Positions 1 through 10,200 of a DNA stretch of 64,000 bases are shown in pieces. The stretch is from positions 62,001 to 126,000 of the forward strand of contig JAJCXN010000054.1 in the NCBI GenBank assembly GCA_029263415.1, written 5' to 3'. The translations under genes were made by a program, and so were the position numbers. Each line of letters starts with the position of its first letter. Position 1 is the first letter of the stretch. The notes below the pieces were generated by a model that saw nothing but the letters and a program-made list of their open reading frames with translations, was not told the DNA's origin and searched no databases. This stretch comes from Acidobacteriota bacterium. GTDB taxonomy: Bacteria; Acidobacteriota; Thermoanaerobaculia; Multivoradales; Multivoraceae.

Positions 1-947
1 GTGGCAGCCTCGCTGCGAGCGACGCTCACGTGCGCTGTGCCCGGAACCTCCCAGAAGCGAAAGTTGTCGGTCGACGGCTGACGCGCCGGATAGTAGGGCA
101 TGGTCTCGGTCTCTGAGTTGACCACGAACACCGGCACTCCAAGATCGTCTCGGATCTGACTCGAGATCCGGGTTCTGCGGCCGTTCTTGTCGGAGGCAAA
201 CGGAACCGGCGAGGCGAAATCGATGTACGGGATATAGCCGTCATAGACCCGCTCGAGCGGATGCACGCCATTGATGTAGGTGCGCAAGCGCGAGGCCGAC
301 TGAGAAGCACCTGCGGCCACTAATCGCGCCACTGGAAGGCCGCCCATGGGATCGTTGTCAAGGCGGGGTCGCCCAGCGCTGATGGCACGACCGGCTTGAC
401 TGAAGATGTCGTAGGAGTATGCGTCGCCAGGATGCACCAGTGAACCGTAGCGTTCCGGATCCCACTGCCGCAGACCGGCAGCTTGGGGGCCCTCGAAACC
501 GTTGACTCCGACCGACTGCGCTGAAACCCCGACCCAAGCGTAGCCCCGCAGGTACTCACCGCCACTGACCGTGCCGAGTTCGAACCCCGCCGTGACGTTT
601 TGCCAGTGAACTATGATCGTGCCGTTGAAGTTGGCAGCTTCCTTAGGTCGGACCACGAGGATCCGTGTGCGAAAGGGAACTGTCTCTGACTCCCGCTCGG
701 TTAGCCAACGGCCGTGCGCGTCATGCGATGCGCCTTCGGTGAGTCGGTAAGCGCTTGCGGTACCGTCGAGAAAGTACTCCTCTGCGATGTAGCCGAAGGC
801 CTCAAGATCGATTGCCGGGTTGTTGGAGGGAGCGCCCTTCTGGCCCCCGCTAATGGGTCCCGTCACTTGGACGCTTGCGCTGACGATGGCGGCGGCGCCG
901 AAGAACAGAGTGAGGATCGTTGTGGCAACGCGAAGAGTCAGGGACAT
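1..947 (-). CDS. alpha/beta hydrolase domain protein (Abhydrolase_10-like), secreted, C-terminus runs off window
   Basis: Not in ORF track because it is open to the window edge. Hand translation from ATG at 947: MSLTLRVATTILTLFFGAAAIVSASVQVTGPISGG...GTIIVHWQNVTAGFELGTVSGGEYLRGYAWVGVSAQ...VAAGASQSASRLRTYINGVHPLERVYDGYIPY; nucleophile-like GASQSA motif. Confidence 0.75.
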   Translation of the reverse strand, partial: MSLTLRVATTILTLFFGAAAIVSASVQVTGPISGGQKGAPSNNPAIDLEAFGYIAEEYFLDGTASAYRLTEGASHDAHGRWLTERESETVPFRTRILVVRPKEAANFNGTIIVHWQNVTAGFELGTVSGGEYLRGYAWVGVSAQSVGVNGFEGPQAAGLRQWDPERYGSLVHPGDAYSYDIFSQAGRAISAGRPRLDNDPMGGLPVARLVAAGASQSASRLRTYINGVHPLERVYDGYIPYIDFASPVPFASDKNGRRTRISSQIRDDLGVPVFVVNSETETMPYYPARQPSTDNFRFWEVPGTAHVSVARSEAA

Positions 948-1133
948 AGCGGCTCCAGTCGATGTTCAGTGCGTCTCGAGAGACGGTTAGAAAGGGGATG
1001 CGGCAGAGATTAGCAGCCTGGGTTCTCAAGCCGGTGGCGCTAGATGCTGTCTGTGGTGGGCGCGACTGGAACGAAGAACGCCGTGGTCTCGATGAGACCA
1101 CGGCGCTACTGATCGTTTCGAGACTAGGGGCTG

Positions 1134-2327
1134 CTAGTTCGAGACGTTGAAGTCCTTGCCTTGTTCAAGGATTTTCACCGCCTGCTCGAGGTTCTGCTTG
1201 TTGCCGGCATCTGGCGCCTCGGCAACAGCTAGTTTTGCGTGTTCCAATGCCTTCTTGTAGTCACCTTCGGCTGAGTAGGCACGAGCCAAACCGACGTTTA
1301 CCGGCCAGACGTTGCCATGCCGCTCGTGGTTGAGCTTGAAGATCTCGATGGCGCGGTCGGTTTGACCCTGTACTTGCAGTTGGCGCGCCTGGGTGTGGAG
1401 TTGAATCGGCCCTGCCGTTGGGTGGCGGAGTGCGCGGTCGAGGGTGGCCTTCGAGTCAGCGTCTTTCCCGAGTACCTGCTGGACCTGGGACAGCGCAGTG
1501 AGAGTGGTGAAGTTCTCTTGACCCACGAACGGTGCCGAGACTCCAGTGTTGGCCCAGGCAAGGGTCTCGTCAGTGACCAAGTTGTTGGCCAGGGCGAAGC
1601 CAACCGCAGCGTTCCAGTTCTGCCAATTGAATCCCGGGGCATTCTGCAACTCCTGGCGGATACTGGTCATGTACAGATCGTTGCGATCTGGCACGGCGAA
1701 GGTGAAGGGAAGGCTGATCTCTTCCCAAAGGAGCGCCAGCGTTGTCTCGTTCGGTTGGCGATCGATGAAGTCATAGGTCAACCACTCGCGATAGGGGGCC
1801 TGCGAGGGCGTTGCTTCGACCCGGAGAGCGTCTTCCTTGGCATCGTAGAAGAAGCTGCCCCACGCGGTGGAGTTGTTGGAGAAGATGAGGGTCCACGAAC
1901 CGCTCTCTTGAGGGATCACGTGAAAGCCGTAGGTCCCGGCAGCGAGTTCCTCGCCTTGCACCGTGAGATCGTGGCTGATCGTGATGGTGGTGTTCTCGTT
2001 GGCACCAGCTCGCCAGGGCGCTTCGGTTGCGGGGCCGAAGCCGAGGTTGTTGAGGCCGTAGCCCACCAGTTGGCCCCAGATGGCGCCCTTGCGATCTAGG
2101 CCCTGCGGGCCGGTAACATCGGGGCTTGAGTAGTCAACGGTGATCGAGACCGGCCCGACGAACTGCGTCACGGAGGCCTTTTGGTTTTCGCCGCTCGGAG
2201 GCAGCTTGAGGCCTTGGGTCCAGGCCGATGATGGGAGCAAGCAGGTTGCGAGGCTGGTGAGAAGGATCAGTTTGACGGTGAGGTAGCGCCCGCTCTTGAG
2301 CGAGCCTATCGACGGTGAGTTCTTCAT
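1134..2327 (-). CDS. DUF2911 domain-containing protein with C-terminal TPR-like region
   Basis: ORF; likely start MKNSPSIGS (2327) rather than 2345; signal peptide; SVTQFVGPVSITVDYSSPDVTGPQGLDRKGAIWGQLVGYG...PWRAGANENTTITISHD is typical of DUF2911. Confidence 0.85.
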   Translation of the reverse strand: MKNSPSIGSLKSGRYLTVKLILLTSLATCLLPSSAWTQGLKLPPSGENQKASVTQFVGPVSITVDYSSPDVTGPQGLDRKGAIWGQLVGYGLNNLGFGPATEAPWRAGANENTTITISHDLTVQGEELAAGTYGFHVIPQESGSWTLIFSNNSTAWGSFFYDAKEDALRVEATPSQAPYREWLTYDFIDRQPNETTLALLWEEISLPFTFAVPDRNDLYMTSIRQELQNAPGFNWQNWNAAVGFALANNLVTDETLAWANTGVSAPFVGQENFTTLTALSQVQQVLGKDADSKATLDRALRHPTAGPIQLHTQARQLQVQGQTDRAIEIFKLNHERHGNVWPVNVGLARAYSAEGDYKKALEHAKLAVAEAPDAGNKQNLEQAVKILEQGKDFNVSN

Positions 2328-2859
2328 GCTTAGTTCCTTGAACAATGATGAGCGCCTGCTGGTGTAGGGCGGGGGTCGAGCAGCACTCCGGTGACCAGGA
2401 GGTTCTTAGAAGAGATACGGCAGTTGAGGGTTTGGGTTCCCAGCATGACGCTGTTCCAAGAGATATTGAGAAGCTGCTATAAAGCGATAGGCTTGCTAAG
2501 CGCGAGCCGCGCAACGGTGACCGTACAGACCGGCTTGCGGATCAACTTGATTCCTGGAGGGCAGGCACGGCTTGATGAGTTCTTGCTGGAGCAAGAAATG
2601 GAGATCGAGCGGGAGGCAGAGGACTATGAGATCTATCCGGTTGCTCGGTTCGCAGTTATCTACCGTTTCTAATTCCAACGCTGGCTCGGCGGCCTCATCC
2701 TCATCCTCCTCCTCATCCTCAGTGTCAGGTTTCGGTCCGATAGTGCCGTTGGGCAGCTTGCGGAGCAATAGACTTGTGAACACTTGCGAGACCGACAAAC
2801 CCGTCACTACCGTCAACACCCTCGCGGTCCCCAATGAACAACTCTCCTGGAGAAGTTGA

Positions 2860-3894
2860 GTGAAGCCAGCGTCTAATAGTGCTGCCGTGCTGTGTGCGGT
2901 CTTCTGTGTCGTAGCCTTGCTTGCCGGTGTGTCTTCGGCTCAAGAAGAAGTGGCTGAGGACGTGGTTCGCAACGAGGAGTGGGGAGTTGAGTTTTCCGCT
3001 CTCAACTACCACACTTGGACCGAACATGAGTCGAGAGGTCAACCGAACTTCGTTGCCGCAGGTGCTTGGCAAACGATCGACTGTGGCTTCAACCTGAGCC
3101 TCTTCGCGGTCTTGGTGGCGGAGGGCACGCCAGCAGCGGAATGTCGCGCTGGCCTGGCCGGCAACCCCAGCGCTCTAGCTGACGATGAGACAGTAAGCGG
3201 CCTGATCCGGAAGGATGGGATACTAGCGTCTAGCCGTTTCGACCGGGTCTATCAAGAAGATCTGCTGAGGCATCATCTCTACGGTTACCAAGTGGAGGGT
3301 GAAACGTGTTTTGAACTCCATGTGTCAGCGATCGCCTGCGAAGCGTTTGATGCGGTTGCACAGCCGATTCTTGGGTCCTTGGAGATCAAACCCCGATCCG
3401 GGGTCAACGTCGAGACGGTTGCCGTAGCACGATCCTTAGGCATTGAGCCCGATCACTGGCGGGTGCATCAAGTGATCGCCGCAGAGTATCTACACAACAC
3501 ACAACCGACCAATCCTGAAAGAGCGCGCAGGTACTACCGGAGTGCACTCGCACTGGCGCCCGATGATCTGCCGTTCGAGGAAGAGTGGACGATCCACGAC
3601 GGGATTGGCATGTCGTGGTTGAGCCAAGATGAGGGGCACGCTGCCATCGGACCGTTCACCAAGGCTGCGGAACTTGCGCGATCCGCCCCAACCGCAACCA
3701 TGGAGTTGGGCCAGAGCCTCTACAACCTCGCTTGCGCTCACTCGCTAGCCGGCGACCGCGCTCGCGCCTGTGAAGTGGCGACCGAGATCGTCAGTCCGAT
3801 CGCCGAAGAGGCGAAGCAGGCGATGCTCAGACTGATGCGTCAGGACCCAATGCTAGAGGGACTCCGGGAGGCGGGCTGTATTGATGGCCTCTAG
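2860..3894 (+). CDS. secreted hypothetical protein with TPR-like C-terminal half
   Basis: GTG-start ORF, N-terminal signal peptide, helical repeat region PERARRYYRSALALAPDDLPFEEEWTIHDGIGMSW. Confidence 0.65.
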   Translation: MKPASNSAAVLCAVFCVVALLAGVSSAQEEVAEDVVRNEEWGVEFSALNYHTWTEHESRGQPNFVAAGAWQTIDCGFNLSLFAVLVAEGTPAAECRAGLAGNPSALADDETVSGLIRKDGILASSRFDRVYQEDLLRHHLYGYQVEGETCFELHVSAIACEAFDAVAQPILGSLEIKPRSGVNVETVAVARSLGIEPDHWRVHQVIAAEYLHNTQPTNPERARRYYRSALALAPDDLPFEEEWTIHDGIGMSWLSQDEGHAAIGPFTKAAELARSAPTATMELGQSLYNLACAHSLAGDRARACEVATEIVSPIAEEAKQAMLRLMRQDPMLEGLREAGCIDGL

Positions 3895-4057
3895 CTTCTA
3901 GGTCCTGGCTCGGGTACAGACAGGATGGGCATGCAAGCATTCTGTTGAAAGAGCACTACAGGACTTCCTCAGCAAGCATCTGGGGGATACTGGCTGCGGG
4001 GCGCTTGCCCTGCACTAGACTCTCCTGCAACAAGAGCCAATTTGCTAGGAGCCCTCC

Positions 4058-4939
4058 ATGCTGAGGTGGACCATCGGTGATGTCACGGTTACTCGCGTTG
4101 TTGAGATTGAGATGCCCGTGCCCTACGACGAGAAGCATCCGTTTATCCTGAGTGCCACGCCTCAGGCGATCGCGGAGATCGAATGGCTGCGCCCGAACTT
4201 CGTGACTGAGTCTGGGGCGCTGCTCTTGTCGATCCATGCTCTGTTGGTTGAGGCGCCGGGTTTGCGCATGGTTGTTGATACTTGCTTTGGCAACGACAAG
4301 CCGCGCCGGCTTTTGCAGGGGCAGCCGCTGCAGACTCAGTTCCTCGACGCGATTGCTGCAGCTGGCTTTGCACGTGAAACCGTGGATACGGTCTTGTGCA
4401 CGCATTTGCATGTGGATCATGTCGGCTGGAACACTATGCTCGATCCAGAGGGTGAGCAGGATGGTGCCTCTCGGTGGGTGCCAACTTTTCCCAACGCACG
4501 CTATCTTTTGGGTCGTAAGGAGCACGCCTTCTGGTCGCAAACCGAGGACCGCGAGCAAGGTACCGTATTTGAAGACTCGGTCAAGCCGATTCTCGACGCT
4601 GGCTTAGCGGACCTCGTGGAGATGGATCATCGGGTCTCGGATGAGATTCGATTGATTCCATCACCAGGGCATACGCCGGGCCATTGCAGTGTGCTCATCG
4701 AATCGCGCGGTCAGACTGCCATGATCTCTGGCGACATCTTTCATCATCCCTGTCAGATTGCTCGACCGCATTGGGGTGTCCCGTTCGATACCGATGGAGC
4801 CCAAGCCGAGGCAACCCGAGTACAAGTGATGGAAGACTTGGTCGGGTCGGGCGATCTCGTAATCGGCACTCACTTCGCGGCCCCGACTGCGGGTCGCATT
4901 GTGCGCGATGGTGAGGCTTTTCGCTTGGTCACTGACTGA
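4058..4939 (+). CDS. MBL-fold metallo-hydrolase
   Basis: HxHxDH motif THLHVDHVGWN, SPGHTPGHCSV, SGDIFHHP. Confidence 0.9.
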   Translation: MLRWTIGDVTVTRVVEIEMPVPYDEKHPFILSATPQAIAEIEWLRPNFVTESGALLLSIHALLVEAPGLRMVVDTCFGNDKPRRLLQGQPLQTQFLDAIAAAGFARETVDTVLCTHLHVDHVGWNTMLDPEGEQDGASRWVPTFPNARYLLGRKEHAFWSQTEDREQGTVFEDSVKPILDAGLADLVEMDHRVSDEIRLIPSPGHTPGHCSVLIESRGQTAMISGDIFHHPCQIARPHWGVPFDTDGAQAEATRVQVMEDLVGSGDLVIGTHFAAPTAGRIVRDGEAFRLVTD

Positions 4940-5046
4940 GGTCTGGGACCTCGATCGGCGGTCAAAGAATCGAAACAAACTCCGCCCGATTGGTCGTAGT
5001 CAGGCTCACTTGGTTCGCTACTGATTCCTCCTAAAGGAGAACTTCG

Positions 5047-6387
5047 TTGTCGCCCGTATCTCAAGTCTTGGATCAGCCGGATCTCTCGGCCAGTACTGTG
5101 GGGCTAAAGGCCCCGGTCGCGGAGGCTCAACGCATTCACTCCCTTGATGTCTTGCGCGGCTTTGCGCTACTGGGAATCCTGCTGCTCAACATCATTGAGT
5201 TTGGGTTGATCGAGGCGTCGTACTCGAACCCTGCGGTTGACCTAGCGGACGGTTCTGCACTCGATGTCGGCGTGTGGGCCACGGTGGAGCTGTTCGCCGA
5301 GGGGGCAATGAGGTGCGTGTTCTCAATGCTGTTTGGTGCTGGAGTGGTGTTGTTTGCGACAGGTGCGCGAGCAAAGAGCGGCTGGTTGCACTACAAACGG
5401 ACGTTCTGGTTGGCCATGATCGGCTTGTTCGATGTGTTTGTGCTCTTGTGGATCGGCGACATCCTGGTGACCTATGCACTCGCTGGAGCGATTCTGTATT
5501 GGTTCCGCAATCTGCGCGTTCGTTGGCTGCTGGCAATCGCGGCCAGTTTGTTGGTGGTGATCTCCTCTTTCTACGGTGTGGTCCGGCTGGGACTCGGGAC
5601 GCTGCAGGGAGCTGCGGTCGAGGTCGCAGAAGCCGCGGACCCTGACAGAGTCGCCGCAGGCACTCGCGAGATGGCTGCTCAATGGCAGGACTTCGCAGGT
5701 GACTTTTCCCCTTCCGCGGAGGAACAAGCGAAAGAGATCGCGGCAAGGAGTGGCAACTACGCTTCCGCCTTCAAGGCGAACGCCGCCAACGTTCCGGGCA
5801 TGCTCGGTTTTGTGATGCCGGTGTTCTTGATTTGGGATGCCCTGTTGATGATGATCATCGGCATGGCACTGTTCAAGATGGGTGTCCTGCACGGTCACCG
5901 ATCGGACGCCTTCTACAAGAAACTGATGTTATTCGGGTTCTCGATTGGACTGGCCGTAAATGGTTTCGAAGTGTGGAACGGGCTGCGGACAGACTTCGAC
6001 ATTTTTAGCGTCTTCGCTCAGATGCAACCGACCTATCACTTTGGTCGCCTGGGCATGGGCTTGGGCTACATTGGGCTGGTGGTGCTATTTGCCAAGAGCT
6101 CGGGGTTTGTGCGGCTGCGCAGTGGGTTAGCCAGTGTCGGCCGGATGGCTCTCACCAACTATCTGATGCACTCGCTGTTCGCGCTGTTGATCTTCAGCGG
6201 CGCGGGACTGGGGTTGGTGGGGGTGCTGAGCAGAGCCCAGCTCTACCCGATCGTTATCGCGATCTGGATCGTGCAGCTGTTCTTCAGCGAATGGTGGCTT
6301 CTGCGTTTTCAGTTCGGACCTGTGGAATGGGTCTGGCGCATGCTGACCTACGGCAAGCGGCCGGCGTTTAGGCGGAGCGCTGGGTAG
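5047..6387 (+). CDS. DUF418 domain-containing membrane protein
   Basis: TTG start; RIHSLDVLRGFALLGILLLNI N-terminus and multiple TM segments, C-terminal FSEWWLLRFQFGPVEWVWRMLTYGKRP typical of DUF418. Confidence 0.9.
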   Translation: MSPVSQVLDQPDLSASTVGLKAPVAEAQRIHSLDVLRGFALLGILLLNIIEFGLIEASYSNPAVDLADGSALDVGVWATVELFAEGAMRCVFSMLFGAGVVLFATGARAKSGWLHYKRTFWLAMIGLFDVFVLLWIGDILVTYALAGAILYWFRNLRVRWLLAIAASLLVVISSFYGVVRLGLGTLQGAAVEVAEAADPDRVAAGTREMAAQWQDFAGDFSPSAEEQAKEIAARSGNYASAFKANAANVPGMLGFVMPVFLIWDALLMMIIGMALFKMGVLHGHRSDAFYKKLMLFGFSIGLAVNGFEVWNGLRTDFDIFSVFAQMQPTYHFGRLGMGLGYIGLVVLFAKSSGFVRLRSGLASVGRMALTNYLMHSLFALLIFSGAGLGLVGVLSRAQLYPIVIAIWIVQLFFSEWWLLRFQFGPVEWVWRMLTYGKRPAFRRSAG

Positions 6388-6643
6388 AACTTGACGATTC
6401 GTGCCGGTCGACGAGAGCCGTCGGTGGGATCGCGCGGCACCAGCTGAGATCTCAGCAGCGTGTGGCTTTCGGTTTGAAGCTACGTGTGGGGTTGCGACTC
6501 GGCCCTTGGGACTTCGGGTGCCGGCTGGCCGGGATGCCCCGGCACGTTCTGGCAGCACAGTCACAGTGATGGGATCCCGCCTCATACTGCGCTAGTGTCC
6601 GCCCCTCGGTGCGAACTTCCTGAAGGCGTGCGCCGCTTTTGTT

Positions 6644-9600
6644 ATGTCATTGCTATCCAAGAAGACCAGACCTCTGTTCACAGCTCCCATTCGAGAGCGT
6701 GGCGCCGACTACTACCAGCGCGAGGCGGTCGGAGAGTTCAAGTGGCAGCACGATGGGTTTGTCGCGCGCGTCCGTGGAACTCAGTTCTACCGAGTGGCTG
6801 TGCGTGAGATGACTTCGGCAACCCCTAAGTTCGACTGCTCCTGCCCGCATTTTGCTCAGGGCGTGAACTGCAAACACGTATGGGCTGCGGTTCTGATGTC
6901 GGCCTATATGGAAGGCGAACCCGACGATCATCTCGACCAGAGGAAAGCGTCGAAGGAGCAGGCCCCCCAAGCTCGCCCTCGCAAGGCCGCGCTAGCTGCC
7001 CCGAAAGCGCCGGTTGCTCCAACGCCGCGATCGCAATCGTCAGCGAAGCCTCCTTGGATGAGGCACTTCAGCAAGATTCAAGAGAAGGCGCCCAGCACAT
7101 CGTCAAACAGGCGATCAGAATCGCGAGGTGGTTCCGAGGCGACGGTCAAGAACGAGGTGCGCTACCGCTTGAGCCTCAATGAGCCGCTAATTGGCAGCAA
7201 GCTGTTGGTTCACCTCGAGTGGCGACGGGCCAGCAAAAGCGGTGGCTGGGGGAGGTGGCAGAATCTCGCCGTGGGTCCTCGATCTGCGAACAAGCCGTCG
7301 TCGTCGAGCGATCGTGAGATGGTCGCCCTGCTGCTGCAGGCCGGTCACACCGAACCGCCGCTGAGTGAAACAGAACGATGGCGCACGTTCTCGACCTTCG
7401 AGATCCCTTCGCTGTTGTTCAGTTTCTTGTTGCCCAAGTTATGCGCTACCGAAGCGGCTTGGCTCGACGCTGAGCCCAACCCGGGACCGAGTTCTGAGCC
7501 ACACCAGCGTGCGCTCTGGTTTCGAACCACGATTCCTTACCGGTTCGAACTTTCAGGCGCGAAGATCGAAAGGGGGCTGAGGGACTCGATCTGGCGAGTC
7601 AGCGGTGGACTTGTGTTGTCTGAGGGCGATCAGAAACTCCATGCAGACGCCAGCCCCATCCCGGTCAGCGACATCCTCTGGGTGCATGACACCGGTTTGA
7701 TCGCCACCGATGATGGATCATTGACCACCGCCAAACTTGACCCGATTGATGTGGGCTGGCTTTCGGTGCTTCAACGGGAAGGGGACCTGGAGGCGCCGCT
7801 GTCGCAGACCGACGATCTGATCGCCGAACTCTACGGGGTGAAGTTGCCGAACCGGGTGAACCTGCCGCCTGAACTCACGGTTGCTGAACGTCTCGGGCAA
7901 CCGACACCAGTTCTGAGACTGGCCGTGACCGCACCTAGCCAGCGTTCCGGCGCACCCGATGCCCTCGAGGCGCGGCGTGTGACGTTCTCATTGTGCTTTG
8001 ACTATGGCGATCGACTGATTCAGGCCGACGATGGAGCACCAGGTTGGTTCTCGCAAGCGCGTGAGCAGATCATCCGCAACGTCGATCTTGAGAACAGGTT
8101 TGTCACCGAACTCGAGGGGCTTTTGGGTCGCGAACATCTCGGTGCCAACGCCAGCACCTGGCTCACCCGAGGCCAGGGTGCGACCCTGGCGTACCGAACA
8201 GACACGTTGATCTCCAACCTCGTTCAGGGTCTGTCCGAGGAATGGTTGATCGAGATGGCCGGGCAGCAGGTCTTTCGCAGTGCGGTCCCACAGTTTCGGA
8301 TCGCTAGCAACATCGACTGGTTCGAGCTGGACAAGAAGGTCACGCTTGAAACCAGTGCTGGCCAAGCAGAAGTCACCTTGCCGGCCTTGCTGAGGGCGGT
8401 GCGTCGCGGGACCTCGGTACAGATCGCCGGTGGACAGGCGTTCTTGGATCGGGAGACGATGGCCAAGATTGAAGCGATGTCGTCGCTGCTTGGTCCGCAA
8501 ATCGGCGGCAGTCGGAAGCAGGGCACGAGCACTGCTGATGAGTCTACGGTTCGGGTCGAAAAGTCGCAGCTCTTGGTGCTCGACGCACTCTTGCAGTCAG
8601 GCGACTCGGACGCAGTCAAGCTGCAGCTCGATGAGGCGTGTGAACGGCTTCGCGCCTCATTGGCGACCTTTGAGGGCATCGAACCTCGTCGGGAGCCGGT
8701 GGAGTTCACCGGCGACCTACGCGAGTATCAGCGCTTCGGTCTTGGCTGGATGGAGTTCCTCCGCGAGACCGGGCTGGGCGGCTGTCTCGCCGACGACATG
8801 GGCTTAGGCAAGACGGTGCAGGTCTTAGCCCTGTTGCAGGATGTGCGCTTGAGAGTCTCTGCCGAGGAGGGAGTGCCAAGACCGTTCTTGGTGGTTGCAC
8901 CGAAGAGTGTGGTGCCCAACTGGGTCGACGAGGTTCGGCGGTTCTGTCCCGGCATGCCGGTGATTGAGTTCACCGGAAACGGTCGAAAGAAGCGGCTTGA
9001 TGCGCTCAGGTTTCAGACTGAAAGTACTGTTGTGGTCACCACCTACGGCCTGATGCGCAACGATCTGGCGCTGCTCATGGAGCAGAACTTCGACACCATC
9101 ATCCTGGACGAAGCGCAGGCCATCAAGAATCCGACGTCCAAGACCGCTCGCGCTGCGCGACAGCTCAAGGGTTCTCACCGGCTCGCGCTGACCGGAACAC
9201 CGGTCGAGAACCATCTGGGCGACGCGGTATCGATATTCCAGTTCCTCAACCCCGGCATGGTGGAGAATCTGCCCGCGCTTAGAGCGCTTGCTCACCCGCA
9301 AGACGACGATGCCTCACTAGAACTGGCGTCGATGGCACTGCGTCCGTTGGTGCTAAGACGTCGTAAAGAAGACGTTCTTACCGAGCTGCCGGAGAAGACT
9401 GAGCAAACTCTCTACTGCGACTTGAGTGCTAGTGAGCGTCGCCACTACGACGAGCTTGCGCGTCACTACCGGGATCTCTTGCTGGAGAGCAAGGCGAAGC
9501 AAGCGGCCAAGGATGCGGCAAAGGGTGCCCCTGCACTCGATAGCGACGGGGCACCCGACGATGCAGCGGCTGGGCCCGCCAACACCGGCCTCGCTGGCAA

Positions 9601-10189
9601 CAAGATTGTGGCCCTCGAAGCGCTCTTGCGATTGCGACAAGCTGCTTGCCATCAAGGCCTGTTGGGTCAGGGTCCCCAGAGTTCGAAACTGGACCTTCTC
9701 GACGAGCGGGTTGAGGAACTGTTGGCTGATCCGGGTCACAAGGCATTGGTCTTCTCCCAGTTCACTAGTTTGCTTGCTTTCGTCAAGGAGCGCTTCGATC
9801 AACGGGGATGGACCTACGCATATCTTGACGGTAAGACCCGCAAACGCAGGGATGTGATCGCTCGCTTTCAAGAGGATCCTGATTGCCGCTTGTTCTTGAT
9901 TAGTTTGAAGGCGGGCGGTGTTGGGCTCAACTTGACCGCTGCCGACTACGTGTTCCTGCTCGATCCTTGGTGGAACCCGGCAGCCGAGGCGCAAGCGGTT
10001 GATCGTGCGCACCGGATTGGGCAAACCAAGCCGGTGGTCGCTTATCGTTTGCTAGCGCGCAACACCGTTGAAGAACGGGTTGCGGCTTTGCAACAGAAGA
10101 AGAGAGAACTGGCTGCGATCCTCCTTGGCTCAGACAAGGGCCTGGTGGCCGAGATGACCGCAGAGGATCTCGAAGTCCTGCTCAGCTAG
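6644..10189 (+). CDS. SWIM zinc finger SNF2-family DEAD/DEAH-box helicase
   Basis: SWIM motif CSCPHFAQGVNCKHVW; Walker A LADDMGLGKTVQ; DEAQ; LTGTPVENHLGD; SNF2 C-terminal motifs VFSQFTS, SLKAGGVGLNLTAADYVFLLDPWWNPAAEAQAVDRAHRIGQ. Confidence 0.95.
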   Translation: MSLLSKKTRPLFTAPIRERGADYYQREAVGEFKWQHDGFVARVRGTQFYRVAVREMTSATPKFDCSCPHFAQGVNCKHVWAAVLMSAYMEGEPDDHLDQRKASKEQAPQARPRKAALAAPKAPVAPTPRSQSSAKPPWMRHFSKIQEKAPSTSSNRRSESRGGSEATVKNEVRYRLSLNEPLIGSKLLVHLEWRRASKSGGWGRWQNLAVGPRSANKPSSSSDREMVALLLQAGHTEPPLSETERWRTFSTFEIPSLLFSFLLPKLCATEAAWLDAEPNPGPSSEPHQRALWFRTTIPYRFELSGAKIERGLRDSIWRVSGGLVLSEGDQKLHADASPIPVSDILWVHDTGLIATDDGSLTTAKLDPIDVGWLSVLQREGDLEAPLSQTDDLIAELYGVKLPNRVNLPPELTVAERLGQPTPVLRLAVTAPSQRSGAPDALEARRVTFSLCFDYGDRLIQADDGAPGWFSQAREQIIRNVDLENRFVTELEGLLGREHLGANASTWLTRGQGATLAYRTDTLISNLVQGLSEEWLIEMAGQQVFRSAVPQFRIASNIDWFELDKKVTLETSAGQAEVTLPALLRAVRRGTSVQIAGGQAFLDRETMAKIEAMSSLLGPQIGGSRKQGTSTADESTVRVEKSQLLVLDALLQSGDSDAVKLQLDEACERLRASLATFEGIEPRREPVEFTGDLREYQRFGLGWMEFLRETGLGGCLADDMGLGKTVQVLALLQDVRLRVSAEEGVPRPFLVVAPKSVVPNWVDEVRRFCPGMPVIEFTGNGRKKRLDALRFQTESTVVVTTYGLMRNDLALLMEQNFDTIILDEAQAIKNPTSKTARAARQLKGSHRLALTGTPVENHLGDAVSIFQFLNPGMVENLPALRALAHPQDDDASLELASMALRPLVLRRRKEDVLTELPEKTEQTLYCDLSASERRHYDELARHYRDLLLESKAKQAAKDAAKGAPALDSDGAPDDAAAGPANTGLAGNKIVALEALLRLRQAACHQGLLGQGPQSSKLDLLDERVEELLADPGHKALVFSQFTSLLAFVKERFDQRGWTYAYLDGKTRKRRDVIARFQEDPDCRLFLISLKAGGVGLNLTAADYVFLLDPWWNPAAEAQAVDRAHRIGQTKPVVAYRLLARNTVEERVAALQQKKRELAAILLGSDKGLVAEMTAEDLEVLLS

Positions 10190-10200
10190 GGCAGGCATCG

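Noticed and set aside
1317-2099. 260-aa + strand ORF antisense to the DUF2911 gene
   Set aside because: Opposite a well-supported gene; composition is typical of high-GC shadow frames and matches no family.
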